This document shows positions 7,847 to 15,608 of a stretch of DNA of 16,133 bases, one piece after another. How positions within the stretch are numbered: the stretch's first letter is position 1; the number at the start of each line of letters is the position of its first letter. Below the pieces are notes generated by a model, which did no database searches, was not told where the DNA came from, and worked only from the letters and a program-made list of their open reading frames with translations. A program made the position numbers and the translations under genes. The DNA is from CAYMFD01 sp964389475 (GTDB lineage Bacteria; Bacteroidota; Bacteroidia; Chitinophagales; Saprospiraceae). The stretch is taken from assembly GCA_964389475.1 (NCBI GenBank), contig CAYMFD010000090.1, forward strand, positions 1 through 16,133, read 5' to 3'.

Positions 7847-8722
7847 ATGGTAGTAAAAATCAAGCAAGAAGCATACTTATCAATATCAGCGGCCCAAGTA
7901 TGGGTACTTCTTCTACTCCTCTGTCCATTTTTGGCATACACACAGAAAGACTGCACTAGCAGGAAGATACTCTGTGACACTACTCAAACTATAATGCTCA
8001 TACCAGGAGCTGGAGAGGATACTGGTGAGGCAGATAATACGTGTATCGTTGGGGAAAGCAACAGTTACTGGACGCAAGTCAACTTTTCAGAAGGCGGTCG
8101 CTTCCTATTTGACATCATACCACTAGACACTACCGCTGATATTGACTTTGTGGTATATAGCTGGGACGGTGTGGACTGCACTAGCCGCCAGCTCATACGA
8201 TGTATGGCAAGTGGACCACAAGTATCCAACGGGGTACTTACCACAGAATGCCTAGGACCTACAGGCTTGCGTGAGGGAGAGACAGATGTCGAAGAAACTG
8301 GTGGTTGCCTACAAGGATCTAACAATTACCTAGCACCTGTTGAAGTCAATGACAATAGCTCTTTACTACTACTGATCAATAATTTTGGAATGGACACAAC
8401 TACTGTAGAGCTATCCCTAGGAGGTACCGCTCAGGTCGATTGTGCTACCAGTACAGAAAACGTAAGTATTGACGTAAAAGGTAAATCATCCTATCAGATT
8501 GAGTACCGTGGATCGCAAGTAGTTCTACATGTAAAAGACGGGGCGAGTACTGCAACAGCGTACATCAGTGGCGCATCTGGTCAATTGCTGCAAAAGATAC
8601 AGCTAGACAAAAGGACTTACTACCCGATTACAGGCTTACCATCAACTGGGATCTACTTCATTACTTTTGTCAGTGGTAGAGAAGCCTACACTGATCGATT
8701 TTACTACCGAGGTAGTAAATAA
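7847..8722 (+). CDS. Secreted protein with C-terminal T9SS-like domain
   Basis: This 291-residue protein begins with a basic N-terminus and a strong hydrophobic core (VWVLLLLLCPFLAYTQ), a signal peptide cleaved around residue 33. The mature region has paired cysteines and a segment at about 70-105 (NSYWTQVNFSEGGRFLFDI, then PLDTTADIDFVVY) typical of a beta-sandwich domain found in Bacteroidota surface proteins. This resembles the PPC-type fold, inferred from the W-x-x-V-x-F...DIDFVVY pattern. The last 70 residues (GSQVVLHVKDG ... GLPSTGIYFITFVSG) have the strand pattern of a T9SS sorting domain, although the usual YPNP opening is missing. Function is unknown. A weak TACCTTG box lies only a few bases before the ATG, so transcription from bshC is as likely as an own promoter. 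The stop codon directly abuts that of the opposing gene. Confidence 0.85.
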   Translation: MVVKIKQEAYLSISAAQVWVLLLLLCPFLAYTQKDCTSRKILCDTTQTIMLIPGAGEDTGEADNTCIVGESNSYWTQVNFSEGGRFLFDIIPLDTTADIDFVVYSWDGVDCTSRQLIRCMASGPQVSNGVLTTECLGPTGLREGETDVEETGGCLQGSNNYLAPVEVNDNSSLLLLINNFGMDTTTVELSLGGTAQVDCATSTENVSIDVKGKSSYQIEYRGSQVVLHVKDGASTATAYISGASGQLLQKIQLDKRTYYPITGLPSTGIYFITFVSGREAYTDRFYYRGSK

Positions 8723-9712
8723 CTAGCTATTAACGTACATCACCTCCTTGACTGCCTTAATAACCTTGGTAGGATTAGGCAGGTACTCATCGACATATGG
8801 CGCAGAGTATGGCAGTGATGTATCGGCGCTATTGACCCTTGTGACAGGTGCATCTAGGTAATCAAAAGCGTACTTCTGTAACTGATAGGCGATCTCTGCA
8901 GATACACCCGCAAAAGGCCAGCTCTCGTCCACGACGACTAACCTATTGGTTTTTTTAACGCTATTGACGATCGTTTCGTGGTCTAGTGGTCTGATGGTTC
9001 GCAGATCGATTACTTCGGCGCTGATGCCTTCTTTCTGCAACTCTGCAGCTGCGTCTTTACAGACCTCCATCATCTTATTAAATGACACGATAGTTACGTC
9101 TATACCTTCTCGTCTGATAGCAGCCTTACCTATCGGTACGAGTATATCGTCTCCCTCTGGCACCTCGCCCTTGAGGCCATACATACTCTCTGACTCCATA
9201 AAGCAGATCGGATCCTCATCACGGATAGCCGACTTGAGTAGACCTTTGGCATCCGCCGGATCGACGATAGAGATAACTTTAAGTCCTGGCGTATTTGCCA
9301 TCCAGCTCTCAAACATCTGCGAGTGCTGCTGTGCTAACTGTCCTGCCGAACCAGACGGACCTCTGAATACAATCGGGCAGCTGTACTGACCCGCTGACTG
9401 AGATAGCGTCTTAGCTGCATTATTGACAATCTGATCAAATGCTAGTACCGCAAAATTCCACGTCATGAACTCCACGATCGGCTTGAGGCCATTCATAGCA
9501 GCTCCCACACCTATACCCGCGAAGCCCAGCTCGGCAATCGGCGTATCGATCACACGCTTAGGACCGAACTCGTCTAGCATACCCTTACTTACCTTGTAGG
9601 CACCATTGTACTGCGCTACCTCCTCTCCCATCAGGAAGACTCGCTCATCACGACGCATCTCTTCTGACATCGCCTCATTAAGGGCATCTCTTAGCGTAAG
9701 TATTCTAGACAT
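8723..9712 (-). CDS. pdhB: Pyruvate dehydrogenase E1 component, beta subunit
   Basis: This 329-residue protein is a full-length E1 beta subunit of the two-subunit type. With E1 alpha it decarboxylates pyruvate using thiamine diphosphate and passes acetyl groups to E2 in the cytoplasm. Key stretches are MGEEVAQYNGAYKVSKGML (28-46, with the cofactor-side Glu), RVIDTPIAELGFAGIGVGAA (53-72), EFMTWNFAVLAFDQI (81-95), FRGPSGSAGQLAQQHSQ (116-132) and VIDLRTIRPLD (234-244) leading to the C-terminal domain. An in-frame ATG 17 codons upstream (9763) would overlap the promoter box at 9761-9768, and the family starts at MSRILTLRDALNEAM, so I use 9712. The E1 alpha and E2 genes are not adjacent. A branched-chain keto acid dehydrogenase beta subunit is the main alternative, but the sequence reads as the pyruvate type. 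Confidence 0.94.
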   Translation of the reverse strand: MSRILTLRDALNEAMSEEMRRDERVFLMGEEVAQYNGAYKVSKGMLDEFGPKRVIDTPIAELGFAGIGVGAAMNGLKPIVEFMTWNFAVLAFDQIVNNAAKTLSQSAGQYSCPIVFRGPSGSAGQLAQQHSQMFESWMANTPGLKVISIVDPADAKGLLKSAIRDEDPICFMESESMYGLKGEVPEGDDILVPIGKAAIRREGIDVTIVSFNKMMEVCKDAAAELQKEGISAEVIDLRTIRPLDHETIVNSVKKTNRLVVVDESWPFAGVSAEIAYQLQKYAFDYLDAPVTRVNSADTSLPYSAPYVDEYLPNPTKVIKAVKEVMYVNS

Positions 9713-9760
9713 ATCGTTGCTTTTGTATCGTATAGACCTAGCAGTAGCGCTAGTGTGCCA

Positions 9761-9768
9761 CAAATGTA
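9761..9768 (-). promoter_or_regulatory. Probable -7 box of the pdhB promoter
   Basis: On the minus strand TACATTTG is an exact TAnnTTTG match, 48 bases before the pdhB ATG at 9712. A convincing -33 TTG element is not visible at the usual distance. The 132 bases from 9713 to 9844 otherwise contain no gene and no clear terminator for the upstream minus-strand gene. Confidence 0.55.
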
Positions 9769-9844
9769 GACACGTAGATTAAAACACCCTAGATCTGAGT
9801 GATGTTTTGATGAGATCCGATAAAAATGTAGTGATCGTGGCCTC

Positions 9845-12334
9845 CTAGTGCTTCACGAACTTGGTAGCGACTAGTCCGTCAGCGGTAACAACCTCCACTA
9901 CGTATACGGATGGTTGCAGGTAAGATACATCAACAGTGTGTCCGTTGCTATCGCCTACCTCTTCTGAGAGAAGTAGTGATCCCATCATATCGTAGACTTG
10001 TACACTCGTGAATGTACGACCGCCATTGAGGTGTAGTCTCAAGTCCGTATCTACAGGATTGGGATAGACTATAAGATCAGACTGCTTGAGCGGCTGTAGG
10101 TCACGATCGAGATGAAGCGTAACAGAAGTCTGTGCTGCAGGCAGTCTAAATGCACGACCAGCACCATCCGTAATGATTTGATCCTCCGTCGCAATCTTGA
10201 TCTGTCTCGTTTGAGTATAGATATTCTCACGCAATCCCTCAGCATCATCTTCTACGATAAAGGATAACTGACCTACAACTCCGAAACCGTTGGCATTAAA
10301 ACCATTGGCCTTCCCAAAAGCTGCCTCTACTCGACCGTCACGTGGCGTTACAGACATCTCAAGCGTGGGACCATTAGAAGCGAACCATGAATCATTCAGA
10401 AAGTCGATGACCAATGAACTACTATCAGCGAAACCGGGGTTGATATTAAAACCTAGAGCAAAACCCTGTAGGTTTTCCACTGGGAAGCTCGAATTACCTA
10501 GTACAATATCGACGACTAGCAAGTCACCACTATCCACATTGGTATTATGTGGTATTAACGACAGTGGGTATTTCTTAAGATCTAGTAGATCCGTAGGCAC
10601 TAGCGTGTGTACATCACTGTACTGGCTAGTAATAAGCGACGCATCAGCTACATCAATCGTACCATCGCCATCAGCATCTATATGCTTGTAATTGATCCCA
10701 GTTGACGTTACTAAATCCCAGTCGTCTGAGGACTGACCTTCCCATTTACTATAGCTAATATCCGAACGAGCATCGCCACCCTCACCTAACGCATAAGCGA
10801 TAGGTAGTATATCTCTGACATTTACTCTGCCATCTAAGTCTGTATCACCAGCCCATACACAGTCTTGCAAGCACTTGCAGTCGGTATTAGTATCATCGTA
10901 CACCTCCACCTCTACTACATAATCGACGCAAGCACCGCTCACTGTACAGTAGCGAACTGTCATACTGTCTACACCGATAAATCCAGCATCTGGCGTATAA
11001 ACTATAAAAGCCTTACCACTGACATTGTCACAACCCACAGACACCACAGAGGTGGATCCAAAAGCCATAGCAAAACCATGATCAGGGTCTGTCTGAACAT
11101 CTAGAGTGTAGCCACTACTCTCTACATCATATCGTAGAACGAGGCTCTCATCCTTAGGCGTAGTGAAAGCATAAGCTTCATCTCGTGGCGCTTGATCTCC
11201 GACGTATATTCTAACATTGGCCTCATGCAGACCAAAGCCATTATCTACTATATAACTGTAATTAACTATTCCGGTGAAATCTAGTGGCGGTGAGAAAGTA
11301 AAAACACCGAGAGAATCTCGAACTATCTCAGCCGAATGCCAATCGAGCACCACATTACCTGTAAAGTTATCATTGGCCCAAGCGTCAAAGGTCACCGGCG
11401 TGTTTACTGCAGTAAAGACCTCATCCTCTACTACCAGTGGAGCGGTAATGTAGTCATTGATAGTGATAATCACCTGTCTGGTAAGACCACTACCGTCATC
11501 GAACATCAGTGAGTCAACACCAGTAGCATTTTGAGTAGGGAAGTACTTGTAGATCAGTCCGCCTGCTTTCTCATCTATGGAACCTAGCACAGGCGTAGAT
11601 GTCGGCACCATGCCATAGTCAGGCAATCTGATTATCTGAGCTTCGGTATTACCAATCGTGCTAGTCTCTGTGGTATGAGAATCAGGGTTAGTCTCTGGTG
11701 TCACCACATATATAATACCGTGTCCACTGCCACCCAGAGAATCGGCAGAAGCGTACAATATGTAATCTAAATTGCTCCCGTTAGCAGGCACATCATATGC
11801 AATAGTAACGCTGTCAACGATACTTGCTGTACCAGACTCAACGTGAACTATCGAACTAAGCTGGAGGCCACCCACGCTGCTACTATCATTGTCTAACGGA
11901 TTGATGTAAACTGTCGAAGAATCTACAGTGACGTAGTCATCCTCACTAAGAACCACTGCATCCCCAAACGTTGCATTAATGGTAGTCGTCATACTAGCCA
12001 TAAATAGTGGAGGAAGTGATGTCCTTGAATAGTAAGTAACTACAGCTGTAATCTCGCCAGTAAAACCAGCATTGGGGTGTATGGTAAGCGTATATTGATC
12101 ATTGGCAGGACCTGCTGCATAAGTAGCATAACCATTATCAAAAGAGTGTGGAGCAATCTGCTGAATGCTATTCAAGGTAACTTGAATAGGTGTATCTGTA
12201 AGTGAGTTCACGTTAATCTCATTGGGGTTGCTCTGAGCATACACACCTACTGTGCTCATTAACAGTACCGTACAAATAGCACAGAAATAAATACCAAAGC
12301 GGTCCAACATGTTAAGCGAGATTTGCCTCTTCAT
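9845..12334 (-). CDS. T9SS-secreted multidomain protein: Ig-like, dockerin-like, cohesin-like, sorting domain
   Basis: This 829-residue protein has a signal peptide at about 1-34 (IYFCAICTVLLMSTVGVYAQ). Residues about 40-480 are Ser/Thr/Val-rich beta-sandwich repeats with Ig/cadherin-like signatures (DDYVTVDSSTVYINPLDND at 132-150; YTPDAGFIGVDSMTVRY at 446-462). A Cys-rich link (CKCLQDC) leads to a dockerin-like pair of Ca2+ loops, DTDLDGRVNVRDI (497-509) and DADGDGTIDVADA (553-565), separated by an unusually long insert. Residues about 598-745 resemble a cohesin-type beta sandwich (VDSGDLLVVDIVLGNSS, LQGFALGFNINPGF, VVGQLSFIVEDD). The T9SS sorting domain starts at LIVYPNPVDTDLRLHL and ends in KFVKH. 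It is probably displayed on the cell surface; its binding partner is unknown. The frame extends upstream to 12445, but those 37 codons encode no signal peptide and overlap the promoter box, so the start is 12334. Confidence 0.92.
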   Translation of the reverse strand: MKRQISLNMLDRFGIYFCAICTVLLMSTVGVYAQSNPNEINVNSLTDTPIQVTLNSIQQIAPHSFDNGYATYAAGPANDQYTLTIHPNAGFTGEITAVVTYYSRTSLPPLFMASMTTTINATFGDAVVLSEDDYVTVDSSTVYINPLDNDSSSVGGLQLSSIVHVESGTASIVDSVTIAYDVPANGSNLDYILYASADSLGGSGHGIIYVVTPETNPDSHTTETSTIGNTEAQIIRLPDYGMVPTSTPVLGSIDEKAGGLIYKYFPTQNATGVDSLMFDDGSGLTRQVIITINDYITAPLVVEDEVFTAVNTPVTFDAWANDNFTGNVVLDWHSAEIVRDSLGVFTFSPPLDFTGIVNYSYIVDNGFGLHEANVRIYVGDQAPRDEAYAFTTPKDESLVLRYDVESSGYTLDVQTDPDHGFAMAFGSTSVVSVGCDNVSGKAFIVYTPDAGFIGVDSMTVRYCTVSGACVDYVVEVEVYDDTNTDCKCLQDCVWAGDTDLDGRVNVRDILPIAYALGEGGDARSDISYSKWEGQSSDDWDLVTSTGINYKHIDADGDGTIDVADASLITSQYSDVHTLVPTDLLDLKKYPLSLIPHNTNVDSGDLLVVDIVLGNSSFPVENLQGFALGFNINPGFADSSSLVIDFLNDSWFASNGPTLEMSVTPRDGRVEAAFGKANGFNANGFGVVGQLSFIVEDDAEGLRENIYTQTRQIKIATEDQIITDGAGRAFRLPAAQTSVTLHLDRDLQPLKQSDLIVYPNPVDTDLRLHLNGGRTFTSVQVYDMMGSLLLSEEVGDSNGHTVDVSYLQPSVYVVEVVTADGLVATKFVKH

Positions 12335-12342
12335 ATATAGAG

Positions 12343-12350
12343 CAAAAGTA
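12343..12350 (-). promoter_or_regulatory. Probable -7 box of the 12334 minus-strand gene
   Basis: Minus-strand TACTTTTG is an exact TAnnTTTG match lying eight bases upstream of the chosen ATG (12334), implying a very short or absent leader. This spacing supports starting the protein at its signal peptide and not at the upstream ATG. Confidence 0.6.
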
Positions 12351-12450
12351 GCGAATCTAAACCGTAGATACTGTACGCTTATGCTATAAAACGTCAAAAA
12401 CCAGACACGAACCATCTCATAGTGAGAACTCTTACATATGTACAATCGTC

Positions 12451-12471
12451 ATATGATGAAAAACATCATAT
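12451..12471. repeat. Perfect 8-bp hairpin in a divergent intergenic region
   Basis: ATATGATG (12451-12458) and CATCATAT (12464-12471) flank a five-A loop. It shares two bases with the larger palindrome immediately to its right. Confidence 0.7.
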
Positions 12472-12503
12472 CTTGTTACTTAACAATCGTTAAGTAACAA
12501 GAT
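12470..12503. promoter_or_regulatory. Perfect 15-bp inverted repeat, candidate operator
   Basis: ATCTTGTTACTTAAC (12470-12484) and GTTAAGTAACAAGAT (12489-12503) are exact reverse complements around a four-base AATC spacer. It ends two bases before the putative -7 box of the plus-strand gene at 12521, where a regulator could block or recruit polymerase. There is no T tract after the right arm on the plus strand, and no minus-strand gene reads into it, so it does not look like a terminator. Confidence 0.75.
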
Positions 12504-12505
12504 GG

Positions 12506-12513
12506 TATTTTCG
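12506..12513 (+). promoter_or_regulatory. Possible -7 box of the 12521 gene
   Basis: TATTTTCG differs at one fixed base from TAnnTTTG and lies seven bases before the ATG at 12521. The -33 region would fall inside the 15-bp inverted repeat. Confidence 0.4.
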
Positions 12514-12520
12514 TAGTGAA

Positions 12521-13957
12521 ATGAGAAACACGAAGTTTTACAAAACCGTACTCGCCCTCACCACATACGAACGGAAGAGCCTCGTCAAGTTTTTCACTTC
12601 CCCCTACTTCAACGTTAATGATAGACTCACCCTCCTACTGGGCTTGGCCATCGAGGCGATATCGTCGGGTACCGAAGATCATCAGAAAGAGGATATCTGG
12701 CAGAAAGTTCATCCAGACCAAAAATTTAGCGACGTAAAGTACCGCAAGCTCTTCAGTGATGCCCTCAAACTAATCGAGCAGTGGTTGGCTCAACAAAGCT
12801 TCGAGAGTCACCCTTACTACATAAATACACACCTGCTCAACGAGCTAAGTTCTCGCAAGATGGAGGCACTCTACAATGTCGCCCTCAAACAGTCAGATCG
12901 TATAGGGAAACAGCAACTCGAGAAGTCCTCGATGTACCACCTGTATAATTTTAACAAGTGGAAAAACAAGTACAATTTTACTACTGAGTTTTCAAAAAAG
13001 AAGACCAAGAGCATCGAGGACCTACAGTCCAATATCGAGAATCTCCTGTCCAACCTCGACATCTTTTACATCAATGAAAAACTAAGATATTACTGTACCA
13101 TTCTCAGTTGGCGACGTTTGACTAAATACGACACCGAAATCGTACTTATTGACGAACTTATAAAGGTTATACACAACTACAACCTCCTAGAAGTGAAGTC
13201 AATAGCAGTCTACTACTCTGTGATGATGTCGATGGTAGAGCCGGACGATGAATCACATTACTACAACCTCAAAAAGCACATACAAGAGGACTTAGACATC
13301 TTCTCCAGGAACGAGGTGCGGGACATCTACGATAGCGCCGTTAGCTATTGTATAGCCAAGGTCAACAGTGGTGTTTATAAATTTACCGAAGAGGTACTTG
13401 ACATCTACAAGGAGAGTCTGCAAAGTGGGACGCTGTTTGACAATAATAAGATATCGCCAACCACTTTCCGCAACATCGTCTTCTTCGCTTGTCGGGCTAA
13501 GGACTACGCATGGAGTATTAGCTTTGTCGAGCAGTACGCCGACCTCCTTGATGACCGACACAGAGAAAATGCCGTTAACTTTAGCCTAGCTCGTATCTAC
13601 TTTTACCAAGAGAAATATGACGAGACCGTCTACTATCTCAACCAGGTTGATTACGAAGATCCCGGCTACAGCCTCAACTCGAGAGCCATCCTCATATCAG
13701 CCTACTACGAATTGGACGAAATGGAAGCCCTAGAGAGTCTTCTCAATACCTTTAAGGTCTACCTTACAAGGGCACAGTCGATACCCGAACGTAAAAAACG
13801 CAACTACCTCAACCTTGTCAAATATACCGGCCAACTCATCCGCATATATGGTTATGATAAGGCCAAACTCCTGCGACTTAAAGAAAAGATCAGTGAAGAC
13901 AGCCTAGTCAGTAAGCCTTGGCTACTGGAGAAGATCATGGCGAGACTGGATAGGTAA
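12521..13957 (+). CDS. Uncharacterised helical, TPR-like cytoplasmic protein
   Basis: This 478-residue protein lacks a signal peptide and membrane segments and is rich in Leu, Tyr, Lys and Glu, with amphipathic helices throughout. The N-terminus (FYKTVLALTTYERKSLVKFF, then TSPYFNVNDRL) is distinctive; I have the impression of a Saprospiraceae hypothetical family beginning this way but cannot name it. From about residue 330 onward, paired helices such as FSLARIYFYQEKYDETVYYL (364-383) and RAILISAYYELDEMEALESL (398-417) match the Ala/Tyr spacing of tetratricopeptide-like solenoids, which suggests a scaffold or adaptor role. No catalytic motif is seen. Codon use matches the neighbours. The gene is divergent from the surface-protein gene starting at 12334 and is preceded by the strong inverted repeat at 12470-12503, so it may be under dedicated control. 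Confidence 0.88.
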   Translation: MRNTKFYKTVLALTTYERKSLVKFFTSPYFNVNDRLTLLLGLAIEAISSGTEDHQKEDIWQKVHPDQKFSDVKYRKLFSDALKLIEQWLAQQSFESHPYYINTHLLNELSSRKMEALYNVALKQSDRIGKQQLEKSSMYHLYNFNKWKNKYNFTTEFSKKKTKSIEDLQSNIENLLSNLDIFYINEKLRYYCTILSWRRLTKYDTEIVLIDELIKVIHNYNLLEVKSIAVYYSVMMSMVEPDDESHYYNLKKHIQEDLDIFSRNEVRDIYDSAVSYCIAKVNSGVYKFTEEVLDIYKESLQSGTLFDNNKISPTTFRNIVFFACRAKDYAWSISFVEQYADLLDDRHRENAVNFSLARIYFYQEKYDETVYYLNQVDYEDPGYSLNSRAILISAYYELDEMEALESLLNTFKVYLTRAQSIPERKKRNYLNLVKYTGQLIRIYGYDKAKLLRLKEKISEDSLVSKPWLLEKIMARLDR

Positions 13958-14079
13958 GGCGTGCGATTCTAGATGTCAGATATAAGATATCGGATTTCGA
14001 ATATTAATGAATTTATGAACCCTCAGGAATCTGGAAGTCAGGTCTAGCTAAAGAACTCGATTACAAGCTACACCTCCAG

Positions 14080-14165
14080 CATTTCGACGTCGCTACGCTT
14101 GCTCAATGACCTCGATTAATGTAGGCAATCATGTACGGACTCTCAGTTCGACAAGCTCACTGTCC
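14080..14165. repeat. REP-like intergenic repeat fragments
   Basis: ATTTCGACGTCGCTACGCTT with GCTCAATGACC following (14081-14111), and AGTTCGACAAGCTCACTG (14145-14162), resemble the TTCGAC-[AT]-GCTCA extragenic repeats scattered through many Bacteroidota genomes. Copy number in this genome cannot be seen from one window. Confidence 0.4.
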
Positions 14166-14260
14166 AACCCCCTCTATCTACTACAATCTGGCTCGGAGGC
14201 AGCCTCTATCTTAAAAGAAATGGGAGTTATAAAACTAGACAGGTCTCTGGCTCAGCGCCT

Positions 14261-14297
14261 ATAAAAAGCACCCCCTACCACAAAGGATAAGAGGTGC
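14261..14297 (-). terminator. Intrinsic terminator on the minus strand with no clear gene
   Basis: Read on the minus strand, GCACCTCTTATC pairs with GGTAGGGGGTGC over 12 pairs (three of them G-U) around the loop CTTTGT and is followed by TTTTTAT. The shape is that of a rho-independent terminator. The plus-strand reading has A-C mismatches and no T tract, so the direction is minus. The nearest sequence that could be transcribed into it is 14298-14471, which carries no supported gene. Confidence 0.65.
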
Positions 14298-14416
14298 CGA
14301 ATGCATGGGATGTAGTCGTACAGGCATGTTGCCCATTGTATAGTCGGTAGTGCAAGTAAGGGGCCACTATGCCGAAAAACTGTCTACAAATAACTATCCT
14401 TGTCTTATGAAAAGAA

Positions 14417-14438
14417 AACGTATAACAATTGATACGTT
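14417..14438. promoter_or_regulatory. Palindrome upstream of the LOG-dapB genes
   Basis: AACGTAT (14417-14423) and ATACGTT (14432-14438) form a perfect 7-bp inverted repeat around an eight-base spacer that includes the palindrome CAATTG. It sits 33 bases before the ATG at 14472, a plausible operator position. Confidence 0.4.
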
Positions 14439-14471
14439 ATATAACCAGCTTACCACTAGCCGTCTACAACG

Positions 14472-15596
14472 ATGATAAAAAACACGAGTCACCACAGTGT
14501 GCAAGAGATAGAATCCCTCATGGATCTACTGGACCGCGGCATAGCACTGCGCAACTGTGCTATACAAGGTGTCGACCTCACTGCAGTAGATATCAACTGG
14601 CGGTCGCTTGATGTCAAAGGAGCAGCCTTTCTCGGGTGTCGGCTACGACCTAGTGACACGGAGTATCTGCTGTCCGCTGGCGCCATGCTATTCCCTACCT
14701 GTGACGACCTACCCTACCAGCCCTATCGCTCTCAGCTATATGGCTGGGAGGAGCTGCTCGAGGGCTCGGATAGTGGTAAGAGTAAGGACCTTATAATCTA
14801 CGAACACTTCAGCAGCTTTAGGTTTTCGCCATCGATCACAGAGGCCCTTTACCAGCGTATACATGACCATGCGATCGATGATGCCCTAGGCGACTACCTC
14901 CAGCCACGGGCCGATAAGACCTACAACCGCAAGTGTGTGGGTATCATGGGTGGCCACGGCACCCTACGTACCGATCCTAACTATGCCAAGGTCGTCCGTA
15001 CCGCCCACTTACTCAGCAAGGCCGGTTACCTCGTCGTCTCTGGTGGTGGACCAGGTATTATGGAAGCTGCTAACCTAGGCGCCTATCTAGGCAAGTACGA
15101 CGATGATGTGATCGACGATGTGATAGCTACGATGAGCAAGGCACCACACTATACCGATCCTGGATACAGCGATGCCGCGATTAATGTATTGCGGACTTAT
15201 GATGACGGCTGTGAGAGTCTAGCTATACCCACTTGGTTTTACGGGCACGAACCCAGCAATGTATTTGCCACTCAGATCGCCAAGTACTTTAGCAATAGTA
15301 TCAGAGAAGACAACTTGCTGGCCATATGCCTGCACGGTATCGTATTTGCGCCAGGGAGTGCGGGTACGACGCAGGAGATCTTTCAGGATGCCGCGCAGAA
15401 TCACTACACGACATTCGACTATGTATCGCCAATGGTGTTTTTGGGTGAGGACCGATATACCAAGGAGACTAATCTATATGACACCCTACACCAACTGGCT
15501 GCGGGGAAGGAATACCAGCAATACATCATCCTTACAGACACCCCGGCGGAGGCTGCAGCAGCCATCACCGCCCACCCTCCTATACCTGTCCAATAA
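14472..15596 (+). CDS. LOG-family Rossmann-fold nucleotide-binding protein with N-terminal extension
   Basis: This 374-residue cytoplasmic protein has a LOG/COG1611-type Rossmann domain at about 153-360. Characterised LOG proteins cleave the N-glycosidic bond of nucleoside monophosphates. The first Gly-rich loop is GIMGGHGTLRTDPNY (157-171), followed by GYLVVSGGGPGIMEAANLGA (185-204). The usual PGGxGTxxE catalytic/phosphate motif appears as APGSAGTTQEIFQDA (293-307): the Glu and GT are retained but the second Gly of the PGG is Ser, as in a divergent subgroup. The N-terminal 100 residues (LRNCAIQGVDLTAVDINWRS, then LDVKGAAFLGCRL) have a pentapeptide-repeat-like periodicity (A/C-x-x-x-x) and are absent from short LOG proteins. 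Activity on nucleotides is therefore inferred, not shown. dapB begins 12 bases downstream, so the two are probably co-transcribed. Confidence 0.88.
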   Translation: MIKNTSHHSVQEIESLMDLLDRGIALRNCAIQGVDLTAVDINWRSLDVKGAAFLGCRLRPSDTEYLLSAGAMLFPTCDDLPYQPYRSQLYGWEELLEGSDSGKSKDLIIYEHFSSFRFSPSITEALYQRIHDHAIDDALGDYLQPRADKTYNRKCVGIMGGHGTLRTDPNYAKVVRTAHLLSKAGYLVVSGGGPGIMEAANLGAYLGKYDDDVIDDVIATMSKAPHYTDPGYSDAAINVLRTYDDGCESLAIPTWFYGHEPSNVFATQIAKYFSNSIREDNLLAICLHGIVFAPGSAGTTQEIFQDAAQNHYTTFDYVSPMVFLGEDRYTKETNLYDTLHQLAAGKEYQQYIILTDTPAEAAAAITAHPPIPVQ

Positions 15597-15608
15597 AGCA
15601 GATTACAA

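Larger units (their letters stand above)
13958..14471. other. Gene-free region with REP-like fragments
   Basis: No convincing ORF occupies these 514 bases. The left part (13967-14033) is a string of short related ATA/GAT words (AGATATAAGATATCGG, TTCGAATATTAATGAATT) like degenerate intergenic repeats seen in other Bacteroidota. The middle holds TTCGAC...GCTCA words (14080-14165), listed separately. The right part holds a minus-strand intrinsic terminator and a palindrome, also listed separately. No tRNA, rRNA or recognisable riboswitch was found. Confidence 0.6.

Noticed and set aside
9713..9763. 17-codon extension of pdhB
   Set aside because: It runs into the exact -7 box at 9761-9768, and the family N-terminus begins at MSRILTLRD.
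12335..12445. 37-codon N-terminal extension of the minus-strand T9SS protein
   Set aside because: It overlaps an exact TAnnTTTG box, and the signal peptide begins at the internal Met at 12334.
14192..14220. GGAGGCAGCCTC hairpin as a plus-strand terminator
   Set aside because: The stem is only about four pairs and the following bases (TATCTTAAAAG) contain no T tract.
14236..14330. Weak resemblance to SRP RNA words (CAGGTCTCTGG, GGGATGTAG) on the plus strand
   Set aside because: The conserved SRP core with the GGAAG tetraloop region is missing and the two words are not arranged to form the hairpin.
14266..14440. Minus-strand frame ending at the orphan terminator as a small protein gene
   Set aside because: No ATG is present, GTG would leave only about 33 residues, and the composition (many His, Tyr, Thr, Trp) does not look like a coding sequence.
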